A stretch of DNA of 55,012 nt from Rhizobiaceae bacterium (lineage in GTDB: Bacteria; Pseudomonadota; Alphaproteobacteria; Rhizobiales; Rhizobiaceae): assembly GCA_028279875.1 (NCBI GenBank), contig JANQMU010000088.1, positions 1-55,012 on the forward strand. The letters are read 5' to 3'. The notes beneath the pieces were generated by a model. It had not been told where the DNA came from and searched no databases. It saw nothing but the letters and a program-made list of their open reading frames with translations. Positions 1 through 8,050 of this stretch are shown here, piece after piece (the stretch's first letter is position 1; each line of letters opens with the position of its first letter). A program made the position numbers and the translations under genes.

Positions 1-1
1 C

Positions 2-694
2 GCCGGCATCATGCTTCCCGATGCCTATATCCGCTCCGTTGCCGAGGCGGTGCGCGCGGTCGGCGGCCTGTTCGTGCTCGACTGCATCGCTTCGGGCGCC
101 ATCTGGGTCGATATGCGGCAGAGCGGCGTCGACATTCTGATCAGCGCGCCGCAAAAGGGCTGGAGCTCGTCACCTTCGAGCGGCCTTGTGATGCTCGGTG
201 AACGCGCGCTTCAGCGGCTCCCCGAAACGGCCAGCACCAGCTTCGCCTGCGATCTGAAGAAGTGGCATCAGATCATGCAGGCCTATGAAAATGGCGGACA
301 CGCCTATCACGCCACCATGCCGACCGATGCACTGGCTGGCTTTCGCGATACGATGGCCGAAACGAAGTCCTATGGCTTCGACAAGGTCCGCGCCGAGCAG
401 CTCGAACTTGGCCGGAGGGTCCGGGCTTTATTGGCGGAGCGCGGCTTCAAGAGCGTTGCGGCGCCGGGCTTCGAAGCACCCGGTGTCGTCGTCGTCCATA
501 CCGACGATACGGACAAGCACAATGGCAGCAAATTCGCCGCCCGGGGCATGCAGATCGCCGCCGGCGTGCCGCTGCAGTGCGACGAACCGGCGAGCTTCCA
601 GACCTTCCGGCTCGGCCTGTTCGGCCTCGACAAGCTGCACAATGTCGACCGCACGGTGGACCGGTTGAAGACCGTTCTCGACCGCATCAACTGA
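2..694 (+). CDS. class V aminotransferase (alanine-glyoxylate type), 5' truncated
   Basis: This is the C-terminal part of a PLP-dependent fold-type I enzyme of the class V family (alanine/serine-glyoxylate aminotransferase-like). The frame is open to the left edge, so the true start lies outside the window; the first internal Met is not taken as a start. The visible part carries the Asp expected to contact the PLP ring nitrogen in LFVLDCIASGA (about visible residue 27) and the Schiff-base Lys in SAPQKGW (about residue 52), followed by the small domain. It ends in convergent overlap of 8 bp with the adenine deaminase gene. The exact amino donor and acceptor cannot be told; a glyoxylate or similar 2-oxo acid is usual for the family. 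Confidence 0.85.
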   Translation, partial: AGIMLPDAYIRSVAEAVRAVGGLFVLDCIASGAIWVDMRQSGVDILISAPQKGWSSSPSSGLVMLGERALQRLPETASTSFACDLKKWHQIMQAYENGGHAYHATMPTDALAGFRDTMAETKSYGFDKVRAEQLELGRRVRALLAERGFKSVAAPGFEAPGVVVVHTDDTDKHNGSKFAARGMQIAAGVPLQCDEPASFQTFRLGLFGLDKLHNVDRTVDRLKTVLDRIN

Positions 695-2483
695 CGAACA
701 GATCGACCTTCTCGAATTTCGTCACGTCAACGAGGCCGATATCGGAGATCCGGATTTCCGGGATCACCACCAGGGCCAGCAGCGAATGCTGCATATAGGC
801 GTTGTTGAGCGTGCAGCCGCACTGCCGCATCGCTTCTACCATCCTGTCCGCCTTGGCAGCGACGACTTCCGAGCGCTCATCCGACATCAGCCCGGCGATC
901 GGCAGTTCCACCAGGGCCAGTTCCCTGCCCTCTGAGAACACGACGATGCCGCCGCCGACCTCGCCGAGCCGATTGGCCGCCAGCGCCATATCGTCCTTGC
1001 TGGTGCCGACAACAATCATGTGGTGGCTGTCATGGGCGACCGTCGATGCCACGGCGCAATCGGTGTCGTAGCCGAAGCCCGATACGAAGCCGTTCGTGAC
1101 GCCGCCGGTCTTGCGATGGCGTTCGACCAGCGCGATCTGGGAGACATCCTTGCCGCGATCCATGTCGACCAGACCATCGGAGACAGCCAACGTCGCCTCC
1201 AGCGCCCGGGTTGGTGCCTGGTTCTCGATGACGCCGATCACCCGCGCACGGACGGACCCGGCGCCCGCAGGCGCCTTGATATCGAAATCGCCCGACGTCA
1301 GCGGCCTTTTGAGATGCACCGTATCTTTGGCGAAATCGGGATAGTCACAGGGTGGGATATCGACCGCGAGCGCGCCGTCGGCGGCAAGCACCTTGCCGCG
1401 GGCAATCAGCATTTCGACGGGGAGCGTCGGCAAATTCGATGTCAGGATCAGGTCGGCGCGGCGTCCCGGCGCGATCGACCCCAGTTCCCGCTCCATGCCG
1501 AAATGCTGTGCGGTGTTGAGCGTCGCCATCTGGATCGCGGTGATCGGGTTCAGCCCCTGTTCGATGGCATGGCCCACCACGCGGTTCATGTGGCCGTCAT
1601 TGACCAGCGTCCCTGAATGGCTGTCATCGGTACACAGGATGAAATTGCGCGGATCGAGACCGGCTTCGGTCACCGCCCTGATCTGCGGCGCGACATCGTA
1701 CCATGCCGAACCGAGCCGCAGCATGGCCCGCATGCCGAGCCGCACCCGGGCGATGGCGTCCTCCATGCGCGTTCCCTCATGATCGTCGGCCGGGCCGCCC
1801 GCCACATAGCCGTGGAACGGCAAACCGAGATCGGGTGAAGCATAGTGACCGCCGACCGTCTTGTTCACCGCCTGGGTGGCGGCGATCTCACCGAGCATCT
1901 TGGCATCGTTGAACGCCACGCCCGGAAAGTTCATCATTTCGCCAAGGCCGCAGATATTCGGCCATTGCATCGCCTCCGCCACATCATCCACATTGAGTTC
2001 CGCACCGGCATTTTCGAGGCCCGGCGCCGACGGCACGCAACTCGGCATCTGCACGAGCACGTTGATCGGCAGCGACACCGCCTCGTCATGCATCAGCTTG
2101 ACCCCGGGCAGGCCGAGCACATTGGCGATTTCATGCGGATCGATGAACATGGTCGTGGTGCCATGCGGGATCACCGCGCGGGCAAATTCGGTCACCGTGA
2201 CCATGCCGCTTTCGACATGCATGTGACCGTCGCACAGGCCGGGCACCATATAGCGCCCCTCGGCCTCGATGATCTCGGTGTCATCGCCGATCGCATGGGC
2301 GGCATCGGGCCCGACATAGGCGAACCGGCCAGCCGCAACGGCGATATCCGTTCCATCGACGATCTCGCCCGAATAGACATTGACCCATCTTCCGTTGCGG
2401 ATCACCATATCGGCGGGCGAGCGCCCCATGGCGACATCGATCAGCCGCGGCGCAACGGCGTTCCAGGGTTTTATCTCGGACAT
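687..2483 (-). CDS. ade: adenine deaminase
   Basis: Amidohydrolase-superfamily enzyme that converts adenine to hypoxanthine and ammonia in purine salvage or catabolism. The 598-residue length is typical. The metal-binding HxH lies in DGHMHVESGM (residues 85-94), followed by the family-typical FIDPHEIANVLG segment, and a C-terminal adenine-deaminase domain is present. A longer reading begins at a TTG at 2495, but that TTG-GAG sequence is itself the Shine-Dalgarno (GGAG, six bases before the ATG at 2483), so ATG is preferred. The gene diverges from the XRE-cupin regulator across 119 bp that hold an inverted repeat, so co-regulation is possible. Release of ammonia from adenine would fit the nitrogen theme of the neighbouring operon. 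Confidence 0.92.
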   Translation of the reverse strand: MSEIKPWNAVAPRLIDVAMGRSPADMVIRNGRWVNVYSGEIVDGTDIAVAAGRFAYVGPDAAHAIGDDTEIIEAEGRYMVPGLCDGHMHVESGMVTVTEFARAVIPHGTTTMFIDPHEIANVLGLPGVKLMHDEAVSLPINVLVQMPSCVPSAPGLENAGAELNVDDVAEAMQWPNICGLGEMMNFPGVAFNDAKMLGEIAATQAVNKTVGGHYASPDLGLPFHGYVAGGPADDHEGTRMEDAIARVRLGMRAMLRLGSAWYDVAPQIRAVTEAGLDPRNFILCTDDSHSGTLVNDGHMNRVVGHAIEQGLNPITAIQMATLNTAQHFGMERELGSIAPGRRADLILTSNLPTLPVEMLIARGKVLAADGALAVDIPPCDYPDFAKDTVHLKRPLTSGDFDIKAPAGAGSVRARVIGVIENQAPTRALEATLAVSDGLVDMDRGKDVSQIALVERHRKTGGVTNGFVSGFGYDTDCAVASTVAHDSHHMIVVGTSKDDMALAANRLGEVGGGIVVFSEGRELALVELPIAGLMSDERSEVVAAKADRMVEAMRQCGCTLNNAYMQHSLLALVVIPEIRISDIGLVDVTKFEKVDLFVS

Positions 2484-2524
2484 CGCATTCTCCAAAGATT
2501 GTCGGGAGTGTTGAAGGTCTGCCG

Positions 2525-2547
2525 GTTTCCGTTGACCGACGGGAAAC
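2525..2547. promoter_or_regulatory. inverted repeat, candidate operator between ade and the XRE regulator
   Basis: GTTTCC (2525-2530) and GGAAAC (2542-2547) form perfect 6-bp arms around an 11-bp spacer in the divergent ade/regulator intergenic region. A further GGAAAC half-site lies at 2591-2596, directly before the regulator start codon. Placement and symmetry suit the dimeric XRE-type protein encoded next door. No DNA-binding motif for this subfamily is known to me, so the assignment is inference. Confidence 0.4.
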
Positions 2548-2602
2548 TGGTGGACTTTTCTCCCTCGGACGGCAAGATATATTATTCACAGGAAACACAG
2601 CG

Positions 2603-3259
2603 ATGAAAAGATCCCGCGGCGCCCGCTCCAAAGCGCCCACCATTCCCGCGCAGGACCCGCACAATGTCAAGGATCGCAAGGAGAAGGTGCTCGAAGTCGC
2701 CATCGGACGGGCCGTGCGGTCGACACGGCGCCAGCGCAACGTCACCGTCGCTGAACTGGCCAGGACCGCCGGCCTGTCCATCGGCATGCTGTCGAAAATC
2801 GAAAACGGCGTCACTTCACCGTCCCTGACCACCTTGCAATCGCTGTCAAACGCGCTCAGCGTGCCCCTGACGTCGTTTTTCCGCGGGTTCGAGGAGCATC
2901 GCGCCGCCGTTCACGTCAAAGCCGGCACGGCCGTCGAGATGGAACGCGCCGGCACCCGCGCCGGACATCAATACAATCTGCTCGGCCATATCGGCGCCAA
3001 TTCGAGCGGCGTGATTGTCGAACCCTATCTGATCACGCTCACCGAAAAATCCGATGTCTTCCCGACATTCCAGCACGACGGAATGGAGTTCCTCTACATG
3101 CTGGAAGGCATGGTCGAATACCGGCACGGGGACAATCTCTACATGCTGGAGCCCGGCGACAGCCTGTTCTTCGACGCCGATTCGCCGCACGGTCCCGACC
3201 GCCTCATCAGCCTGCCCGCCCGCTATCTTTCGATCATCTCCTACCCGCAGGGCGATTAG
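2603..3259 (+). CDS. XRE-family transcriptional regulator with C-terminal cupin domain
   Basis: A 218-residue regulator. A basic N-terminal tail is followed by an HTH-XRE domain (about residues 30-90, including VAELARTAGLSIGMLSKIENG) and a cupin_2 sensor domain (about 135-215, with FQHDGMEFLYMLEG and LEPGDSLFFDADSPHG). This architecture is typical of PuuR-like regulators of amine, amino-acid and polyamine genes. ATG is preceded by AGGAAACACAGCG. It sits between divergent ade and the GlxBCD-GlnT-like operon, which starts 106 bp downstream on the same strand, so it probably controls that operon and perhaps ade. The ligand is unknown; a methylated amine or glutamyl compound is a guess from context. 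Confidence 0.9.
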   Translation: MKRSRGARSKAPTIPAQDPHNVKDRKEKVLEVAIGRAVRSTRRQRNVTVAELARTAGLSIGMLSKIENGVTSPSLTTLQSLSNALSVPLTSFFRGFEEHRAAVHVKAGTAVEMERAGTRAGHQYNLLGHIGANSSGVIVEPYLITLTEKSDVFPTFQHDGMEFLYMLEGMVEYRHGDNLYMLEPGDSLFFDADSPHGPDRLISLPARYLSIISYPQGD

Positions 3260-3365
3260 GAACTTCGCCCAACTATCCCTGTTATGAAAAAAAGTTTCTT
3301 GCTGGTTGAACAGCTCTTTCTCCGGTGTTAGCTTCGGGCCTTCATCGGCGGAGGATCGCAAATCC

Positions 3366-4262
3366 ATGTGTGGCATTGTCGGGTTGTTTCTCAAGGACCG
3401 GTCGCTGGAACCCGAACTCGGCCGGCTTCTGACGGATATGCTGGTCACCATGAGCGACCGCGGCCCCGACAGTGCGGGGATCGCCATCTATGGCACGGAC
3501 AAGGACGGGCGAACCAAGCTGACCGTCCAGTCCGGCGATCCGGACAGGGATTTCGACGGGCTGGACTCCGAGTTGAGCAAGGCAGTCGGGGAAACCGTGT
3601 CGATCCAAAGAAAAGACACGCACGCCGTGCTGGAAATGCCCGCCGTGGCAGCGGATGCTGCGCGCGAACACCTGCCGGCCCTGCGCCCCGGCATCCGGGT
3701 CATGAGTGCCGGCGATATCATCGAAATCTACAAAGAGGTCGGTCTTCCGAAGGATGTCGCGGCACGCTTTGCCATCGCCGACATGGCCGGATCCCATGGC
3801 ATCGGCCACACCCGCATGGCAACGGAATCGGCCGTCACCACGATGGGCGCGCACCCCTTTTCAACCGGCCCGGACCAGTGCCTGGTGCACAATGGCTCCC
3901 TGTCCAACCACAACTCGCTTCGCCGCAAGCTCCGGCGCGAAGGCATCGCGTTCGAGACCGACAATGATTCGGAAGTGGCGGCCGCCTATCTAACCTACAG
4001 GATGCAGCGGGGCAGCAATCTCGGCGAGGCGTTGGAATCGGGTCTCGATGACCTCGACGGGTTTTTCACTTTCGTCGTCGGCACCAGGGACGGCTTCGGC
4101 GTAGTCCGCGATCCGATCGCCTGCAAACCGGCCGTCATGGCCGAAACGGATCGCTATGTCGCCTTCGGCTCCGAATATCGTGCCCTCGTCGACCTTCCCG
4201 ACATCGACAATGCCCGCATCTGGGAACCGGAACCGGCAACCGTTTACTTCTGGGAGCATTGA
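3366..4262 (+). CDS. class II glutamine amidotransferase (GlxB / N-methylglutamate synthase subunit A-like)
   Basis: Ntn-hydrolase glutaminase subunit of 298 residues. The start is fixed by chemistry: the nucleophilic Cys must be residue 2, and the sequence MCGIVGLFL begins at 3366, with GGAGGA ten bases upstream. A longer reading from 3306 would bury the Cys. Further family marks are the MSDRGPDSAGIAI segment and GIGHTRMATES, with LVHNGSLSNH for glutamine binding. It would release ammonia, or exchange methylamine, for the FMN subunit encoded two genes downstream. First gene of a tight four-gene operon. In methylotrophs the homologous set is mgsABC; in rhizobia it is glxBCD. Confidence 0.88.
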   Translation: MCGIVGLFLKDRSLEPELGRLLTDMLVTMSDRGPDSAGIAIYGTDKDGRTKLTVQSGDPDRDFDGLDSELSKAVGETVSIQRKDTHAVLEMPAVAADAAREHLPALRPGIRVMSAGDIIEIYKEVGLPKDVAARFAIADMAGSHGIGHTRMATESAVTTMGAHPFSTGPDQCLVHNGSLSNHNSLRRKLRREGIAFETDNDSEVAAAYLTYRMQRGSNLGEALESGLDDLDGFFTFVVGTRDGFGVVRDPIACKPAVMAETDRYVAFGSEYRALVDLPDIDNARIWEPEPATVYFWEH

Positions 4263-4265
4263 TCC

Positions 4266-4949
4266 GTGCAGACCATCGATATGGCCGAAGCCGGCCTTCG
4301 TGAACTGAACACCACCCTGCAGGCACAAAGCCGACAGACCAATCAGACCGATTGGGAGATCGTCAATCCCAAGGGCAGCCACGCGGTCGCCGTCGGGCTG
4401 GACGCCCCGATCGATGTCACCATCAGGGGCTCCACGGGCTATTATTGCGCTGGCATGAACAAGCAGGCGACGATCCGGGTCAAGGGTTCGGCCGGGCCCG
4501 GCGTCGCCGAAAACATGATGTCGGGAACCGTCATTATCGACGGCGATGCCAGCCAGTATGCCGGCGCCACGGGCCATGGCGGCCTGCTGGTCATCAGGGG
4601 CAACGCCTCGTCGCGCTGCGGCATTTCCATGAAGGGGATCGATATCGTCGTCCACGGCAATATCGGCCATATGTCGGCCTTCATGGCGCAATCCGGCAAT
4701 CTCGTCGTGCTGGGCGATGCCGGCGATTCGCTCGGCGACTCGCTTTACGAAGCCAGGCTCTTCGTACGCGGCAGCGTCAAAAGCCTCGGCGCCGATTGCG
4801 AGGAAAAGGAGATGCGGCCGGAACATCTGGACATCCTCCGCGATCTGCTCGATCGCAGCGAAGCCAACGCCCGGCCCGAGGAATTCAAACGCTACGGCTC
4901 GGCGCGCCGGCTCTACAATTTCAACATCGACAATGCGTCGGCCTATTAG
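4266..4949 (+). CDS. GlxC-like / N-methylglutamate synthase subunit B-like protein
   Basis: A 227-residue protein that resembles the C-terminal GXGXG (gltB alpha-helix) domain of glutamate synthase as a free-standing subunit. Repeated glycine-rich beta-helix turns are visible, such as GATGHGGLLVIRGNAS and GDAGDSLGDSLYEARLFVRGSV. It has no catalytic centre of its own in known complexes and is thought to be structural, bringing the amidotransferase and FMN subunits together. The start is a GTG three bases after the previous stop, with GGAG ten bases upstream; an in-frame ATG lies five codons later. The tight spacing implies translational coupling with its neighbours. Confidence 0.85.
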   Translation: MQTIDMAEAGLRELNTTLQAQSRQTNQTDWEIVNPKGSHAVAVGLDAPIDVTIRGSTGYYCAGMNKQATIRVKGSAGPGVAENMMSGTVIIDGDASQYAGATGHGGLLVIRGNASSRCGISMKGIDIVVHGNIGHMSAFMAQSGNLVVLGDAGDSLGDSLYEARLFVRGSVKSLGADCEEKEMRPEHLDILRDLLDRSEANARPEEFKRYGSARRLYNFNIDNASAY

Positions 4950-4962
4950 AGTGAGTTGTGAC

Positions 4963-6294
4963 ATGACGGATGACGCGATCCCGGCAACGACACCGCGCAA
5001 ACCCTGGACGTTCAATGATGATGTCAATTCAGACATCCGCCGGGCCGCCGAGACCGGCATCTACGACATTCGCGGCGGCGGCGCCAAACGCCGTGTGCCG
5101 CATTTCGACGATCTGCTGTTTCTCGGCGCGTCGATCTCCCGCTATCCGCTCGAAGGCTATCGCGAAAAATGCGAGACCACGGTGACGCTCGGGACACGCT
5201 TCGCCAAGAAGCCGATCGAACTCGACATCCCGATCACCATCGCCGGCATGAGCTTCGGCGCTCTGTCGGGCCCGGCCAAGGAAGCGCTTGGCCGCGGCGC
5301 CACGGCCGCCGGAACATCGACGACGACCGGCGACGGCGGCATGACCGAAGAGGAACGCGGCCATTCCGACAAGCTAGTCTATCAGTATCTGCCGTCCCGC
5401 TACGGCATGAACCCGGATGATCTTCGCCGCGCCGATGCGATCGAAGTCGTGGTCGGCCAGGGCGCGAAACCCGGCGGCGGCGGCATGCTGCTGGGCCAGA
5501 AGATATCCGACCGCGTCGCCGAGATGCGCAACCTGCCCAAGGGCATCGACCAGCGCTCCGCCTGCCGGCATCCGGACTGGACGGGCCCCGACGATCTGGA
5601 AATCAAGATCCTCGAACTGCGTGAAATCACCGGATGGGAAAAGCCGATCTATATCAAGATCGGCGGCGCCCGGCCCTATTTCGACACCACCTTGGCGGTC
5701 AAGGCCGGCGCCGATGTCGTCGTGCTGGACGGCATGCAGGGCGGAACCGCCGCGACCCAGGACGTCTTCATCGAACATGTCGGTCAACCGACACTGGCCT
5801 GTATCCGTCCCGCCGTCCAGGCCTTGCAGGATCTCGACATGCATCGCGAGGTGCAGCTCGTCGTCTCGGGCGGCATACGCTCGGGCGCCGATGTCGCCAA
5901 GGCGCTTGCCATGGGGGCCGACGCGGTGGCCATCGGCACGGCGGCGCTGGTCGCCATCGGCGACAACGATCCGCGCTGGGAGGCCGAATACAACAAGCTC
6001 GGCACCACCGCCGGCGCCTATGACGACTGGCAGGAGGGGCGCGACCCGGCCGGCATCACCACCCAGACGCCGGAGTTGATGCAGCGTTTCGATCCCATCG
6101 CCGGCGGCCGGCGGCTTCGCAACTATCTCAACGTCATGACACTTGAAACCCAGACGATCGCCCGGGCCTGCGGCAAGAGCCATGTACACAATCTGGAACC
6201 GGAAGATCTGTGCGCCCTCAACATCGAGGCCGCGGCAATGGCCGGTGTGCCTTTGGCGGGAACCGACTGGATTCCCGGAAAGCAGGGCCTGTAA
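4963..6294 (+). CDS. FMN-binding glutamate synthase family protein (GlxD / N-methylglutamate synthase subunit C-like)
   Basis: A 443-residue protein corresponding to the FMN-binding TIM-barrel (synthase) domain of glutamate synthase. Diagnostic segments are FGALSGPAKEALGRGA, TTTGDGGM, a VVLDGMQGGTAATQ strand and the phosphate-binding GGIRSGADVAKALAMGADAV. Near the C-terminus ACGKSHVHNLEPEDLCAL contains conserved Cys residues that could belong to an iron-sulfur site, but I cannot assign the full ligand set. The start is ATG at 4963, after the GlxC stop; more upstream in-frame codons overlap the previous gene and are not used. It would form the oxidoreductase partner of the preceding two subunits, making glutamate or N-methylglutamate. 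Confidence 0.88.
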   Translation: MTDDAIPATTPRKPWTFNDDVNSDIRRAAETGIYDIRGGGAKRRVPHFDDLLFLGASISRYPLEGYREKCETTVTLGTRFAKKPIELDIPITIAGMSFGALSGPAKEALGRGATAAGTSTTTGDGGMTEEERGHSDKLVYQYLPSRYGMNPDDLRRADAIEVVVGQGAKPGGGGMLLGQKISDRVAEMRNLPKGIDQRSACRHPDWTGPDDLEIKILELREITGWEKPIYIKIGGARPYFDTTLAVKAGADVVVLDGMQGGTAATQDVFIEHVGQPTLACIRPAVQALQDLDMHREVQLVVSGGIRSGADVAKALAMGADAVAIGTAALVAIGDNDPRWEAEYNKLGTTAGAYDDWQEGRDPAGITTQTPELMQRFDPIAGGRRLRNYLNVMTLETQTIARACGKSHVHNLEPEDLCALNIEAAAMAGVPLAGTDWIPGKQGL

Positions 6295-6369
6295 GACAGG
6301 GGCAACAAAAGCGTTTCCGAAGCGCGATAGCCGTTTCGGGACAAACAACCGACAAAAGGGGAAAATTGA

Positions 6370-7677
6370 ATGGCACAGGATTTGGTCGCATTCGCCAAGG
6401 AAAAGGGCGTTCGGTATTTCATGATTTCGTTCACCGATCTGTTCGGCGGGCAAAGGGCCAAGCTGGTCCCGACGCAGGCAATTGCCGACATGCAGGACGA
6501 AGGCGCCGGCTTTGCCGGATTCGCGACCTGGCTGGACATGACCCCGGCCCATCCGGACATGCTCGCCGTTCCGGATGCCTCATCGGCGATCCAGTTGCCC
6601 TGGAAGCCGGACGTCGCCTGGGTCGCCGGCAATTGCGTGATGGAAAATCAGATTGTCGAGCAGGCGCCGCGCAACGTCCTCAACCGGCTGGTTGCCGAGG
6701 CCGCAGGTGAAGGCCTGCATGTCAGGACCGGCATCGAGGCGGAGTTCTTTCTGCTTCTGCCGGACGGCAGCGCGATCTCGGACGAATACGACACCGCGTC
6801 CAAACCCTGCTACGACCAGCAGGCGATCATGCGGCGCTATGACGTCATTACCGAGATCTGCGACTACATGCTCGAACTCGGCTGGGGCCCCTATCAGAAC
6901 GACCACGAGGATGCCAATGGCCAGTTCGAGATGAACTGGGAATTCGACAGTGCCCTGCGCACCGCCGACAAACACTCCTTCTTCAAATTCATGGTCAAAT
7001 CGGTCGCCGAAAAGCACGGGCTGAGGGCGACATTCATGCCCAAACCCGTCGAGGGGCTGACCGGCAATGGCTGCCATGCCCATATTTCCGTATGGAACAA
7101 GTCCGGCCGAAAGAATGTCTTCGCCGACAACAAAATGGAACTGGGACTGTCCGAAAAGGGGCGCCATTTTCTCGGCGGCATCATGAAACACGCCTCGGCG
7201 ATGGCCGCCATCACCAATCCGACCGTCAACTCCTACAAGCGCATCAACGCGCCGCGCACCGTATCGGGTGCCACCTGGGCGCCCAATACGGTCACTTGGT
7301 CCGGCAACAACCGCACCCATATGGTGCGCGTTCCCGGCCCCGGACGGTTCGAACTGCGGCTGGCCGATGGCGCGACCAATCCGTATCTGCTGCAGGCGGT
7401 GATCATCGCGGCCGGTCTCGACGGTGTCCGGTCGTCCGCCGACCCGGGCAAGCGATACGATATCGACATGTATGAAGAAGGCCACACCGTCAAGAACGCC
7501 CCGAGACTGCCGCTGAACCTGCTCGACGCGCTTCGCGAATTCGACAAGGACCGGACGCTCAAATCCGCCATGGGCAAAGAGTTCTCCGCCGCCTATCTGA
7601 AGCTGAAGCGACAGGAATGGGATTCCTTCGTTTCGCATTTCTCCAATTGGGAACGCGAGCACACGCTCGACATCTGA
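6370..7677 (+). CDS. glnT: type III glutamine synthetase (GlnT) / gamma-glutamylmethylamide synthetase-like
   Basis: A 435-residue glutamine-synthetase-fold ligase, ATP-dependent, joining glutamate to ammonia or methylamine. Visible catalytic segments are the metal-binding NDHEDANGQFEMNW (about residues 175-190), the ATP-site NGCHAHIS (about 231-238) and the Arg-rich GNNRTHMVRVPGPGRFELR (about 311-330). The N-terminus (MISFTDLFGGQRAKLVPTQAI) and length match the rhizobial GlnT / methylotroph GmaS family. It is the last gene of the operon, 75 bp after the FMN subunit, with AAGGGG before the ATG. Whether the true amine is ammonia or methylamine cannot be decided here. No N-methylglutamate dehydrogenase genes (mgdABCD) follow. 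Confidence 0.9.
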   Translation: MAQDLVAFAKEKGVRYFMISFTDLFGGQRAKLVPTQAIADMQDEGAGFAGFATWLDMTPAHPDMLAVPDASSAIQLPWKPDVAWVAGNCVMENQIVEQAPRNVLNRLVAEAAGEGLHVRTGIEAEFFLLLPDGSAISDEYDTASKPCYDQQAIMRRYDVITEICDYMLELGWGPYQNDHEDANGQFEMNWEFDSALRTADKHSFFKFMVKSVAEKHGLRATFMPKPVEGLTGNGCHAHISVWNKSGRKNVFADNKMELGLSEKGRHFLGGIMKHASAMAAITNPTVNSYKRINAPRTVSGATWAPNTVTWSGNNRTHMVRVPGPGRFELRLADGATNPYLLQAVIIAAGLDGVRSSADPGKRYDIDMYEEGHTVKNAPRLPLNLLDALREFDKDRTLKSAMGKEFSAAYLKLKRQEWDSFVSHFSNWEREHTLDI

Positions 7678-8050
7678 CCAATGGAAGATCCGCAGCGGCG
7701 GTAACCGGTGGAAACAAAGTTTGAACGCGCCCAAAAGGGCGGCGGATCAGCATTAACATCCTTATGTTTTTGATAAATTATCAGAAGCAACTATCTGATA
7801 TTAAATAATATATAGAATTTCGGAAAACCAAGCCAATCGAGGTACGTCACTTCCGGTTGGCCCCGATAACGGCGTGATGGCATCTGTAAGACAAAGTGAC
7901 GCGAAGGTCCCGCCATCCGCCTCATTCCCATCGCAAAGCCGTCAAACACTGACCGGGTCACCGCACCCGGACATCGCATGAAACGAAGTCGGCGGTCGGG
8001 ATCCGGGGCGTTGGCGGGAGCATCTGTCTGTGCCCGGAGGACGCGATACC
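7678..8050. other. 373-bp intergenic region with an AT-rich island
   Basis: The stretch between glnT and the TPR gene has no credible gene. A small hairpin CGCCC-AAAA-GGGCG (7728-7741) lies soon after glnT but lacks a following T tract. Bases about 7745-7830 are strikingly AT-rich against the GC-rich surroundings and hold nested inverted repeats, listed separately. The remainder to 8050 is ordinary GC-rich leader with GGAGG at 8036-8040 for the TPR gene. The strip probably carries the promoter of the glycolipid-region genes that begin here. Confidence 0.6.
7779..7800. promoter_or_regulatory. inverted repeat TATCAGA-N8-TCTGATA in the AT-rich island
   Basis: Perfect 7-bp arms (7779-7785 and 7794-7800) around an 8-bp spacer, overlapping a second small palindrome GATAA-A-TTATC at 7772-7782. 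The 22-bp size and two-fold symmetry are those of a typical operator for a dimeric regulator. A TTGATA at 7770-7775 and TATCTG at 7792-7797 could be a weak sigma-70-like promoter (16-bp spacer) overlapped by the repeat. The function is inferred from position only. Confidence 0.4.

Noticed and set aside
11..694. Complete aminotransferase gene starting at the ATG at position 11
   Set aside because: The frame is open upstream (Ala-Gly-Ile) to the window edge, and the large N-terminal part of the class V fold is missing.
7728..7741. Terminator after glnT
   Set aside because: The hairpin CGCCC-AAAA-GGGCG has a 5-bp stem and no T tract after it, so it is noted only within the intergenic entry.
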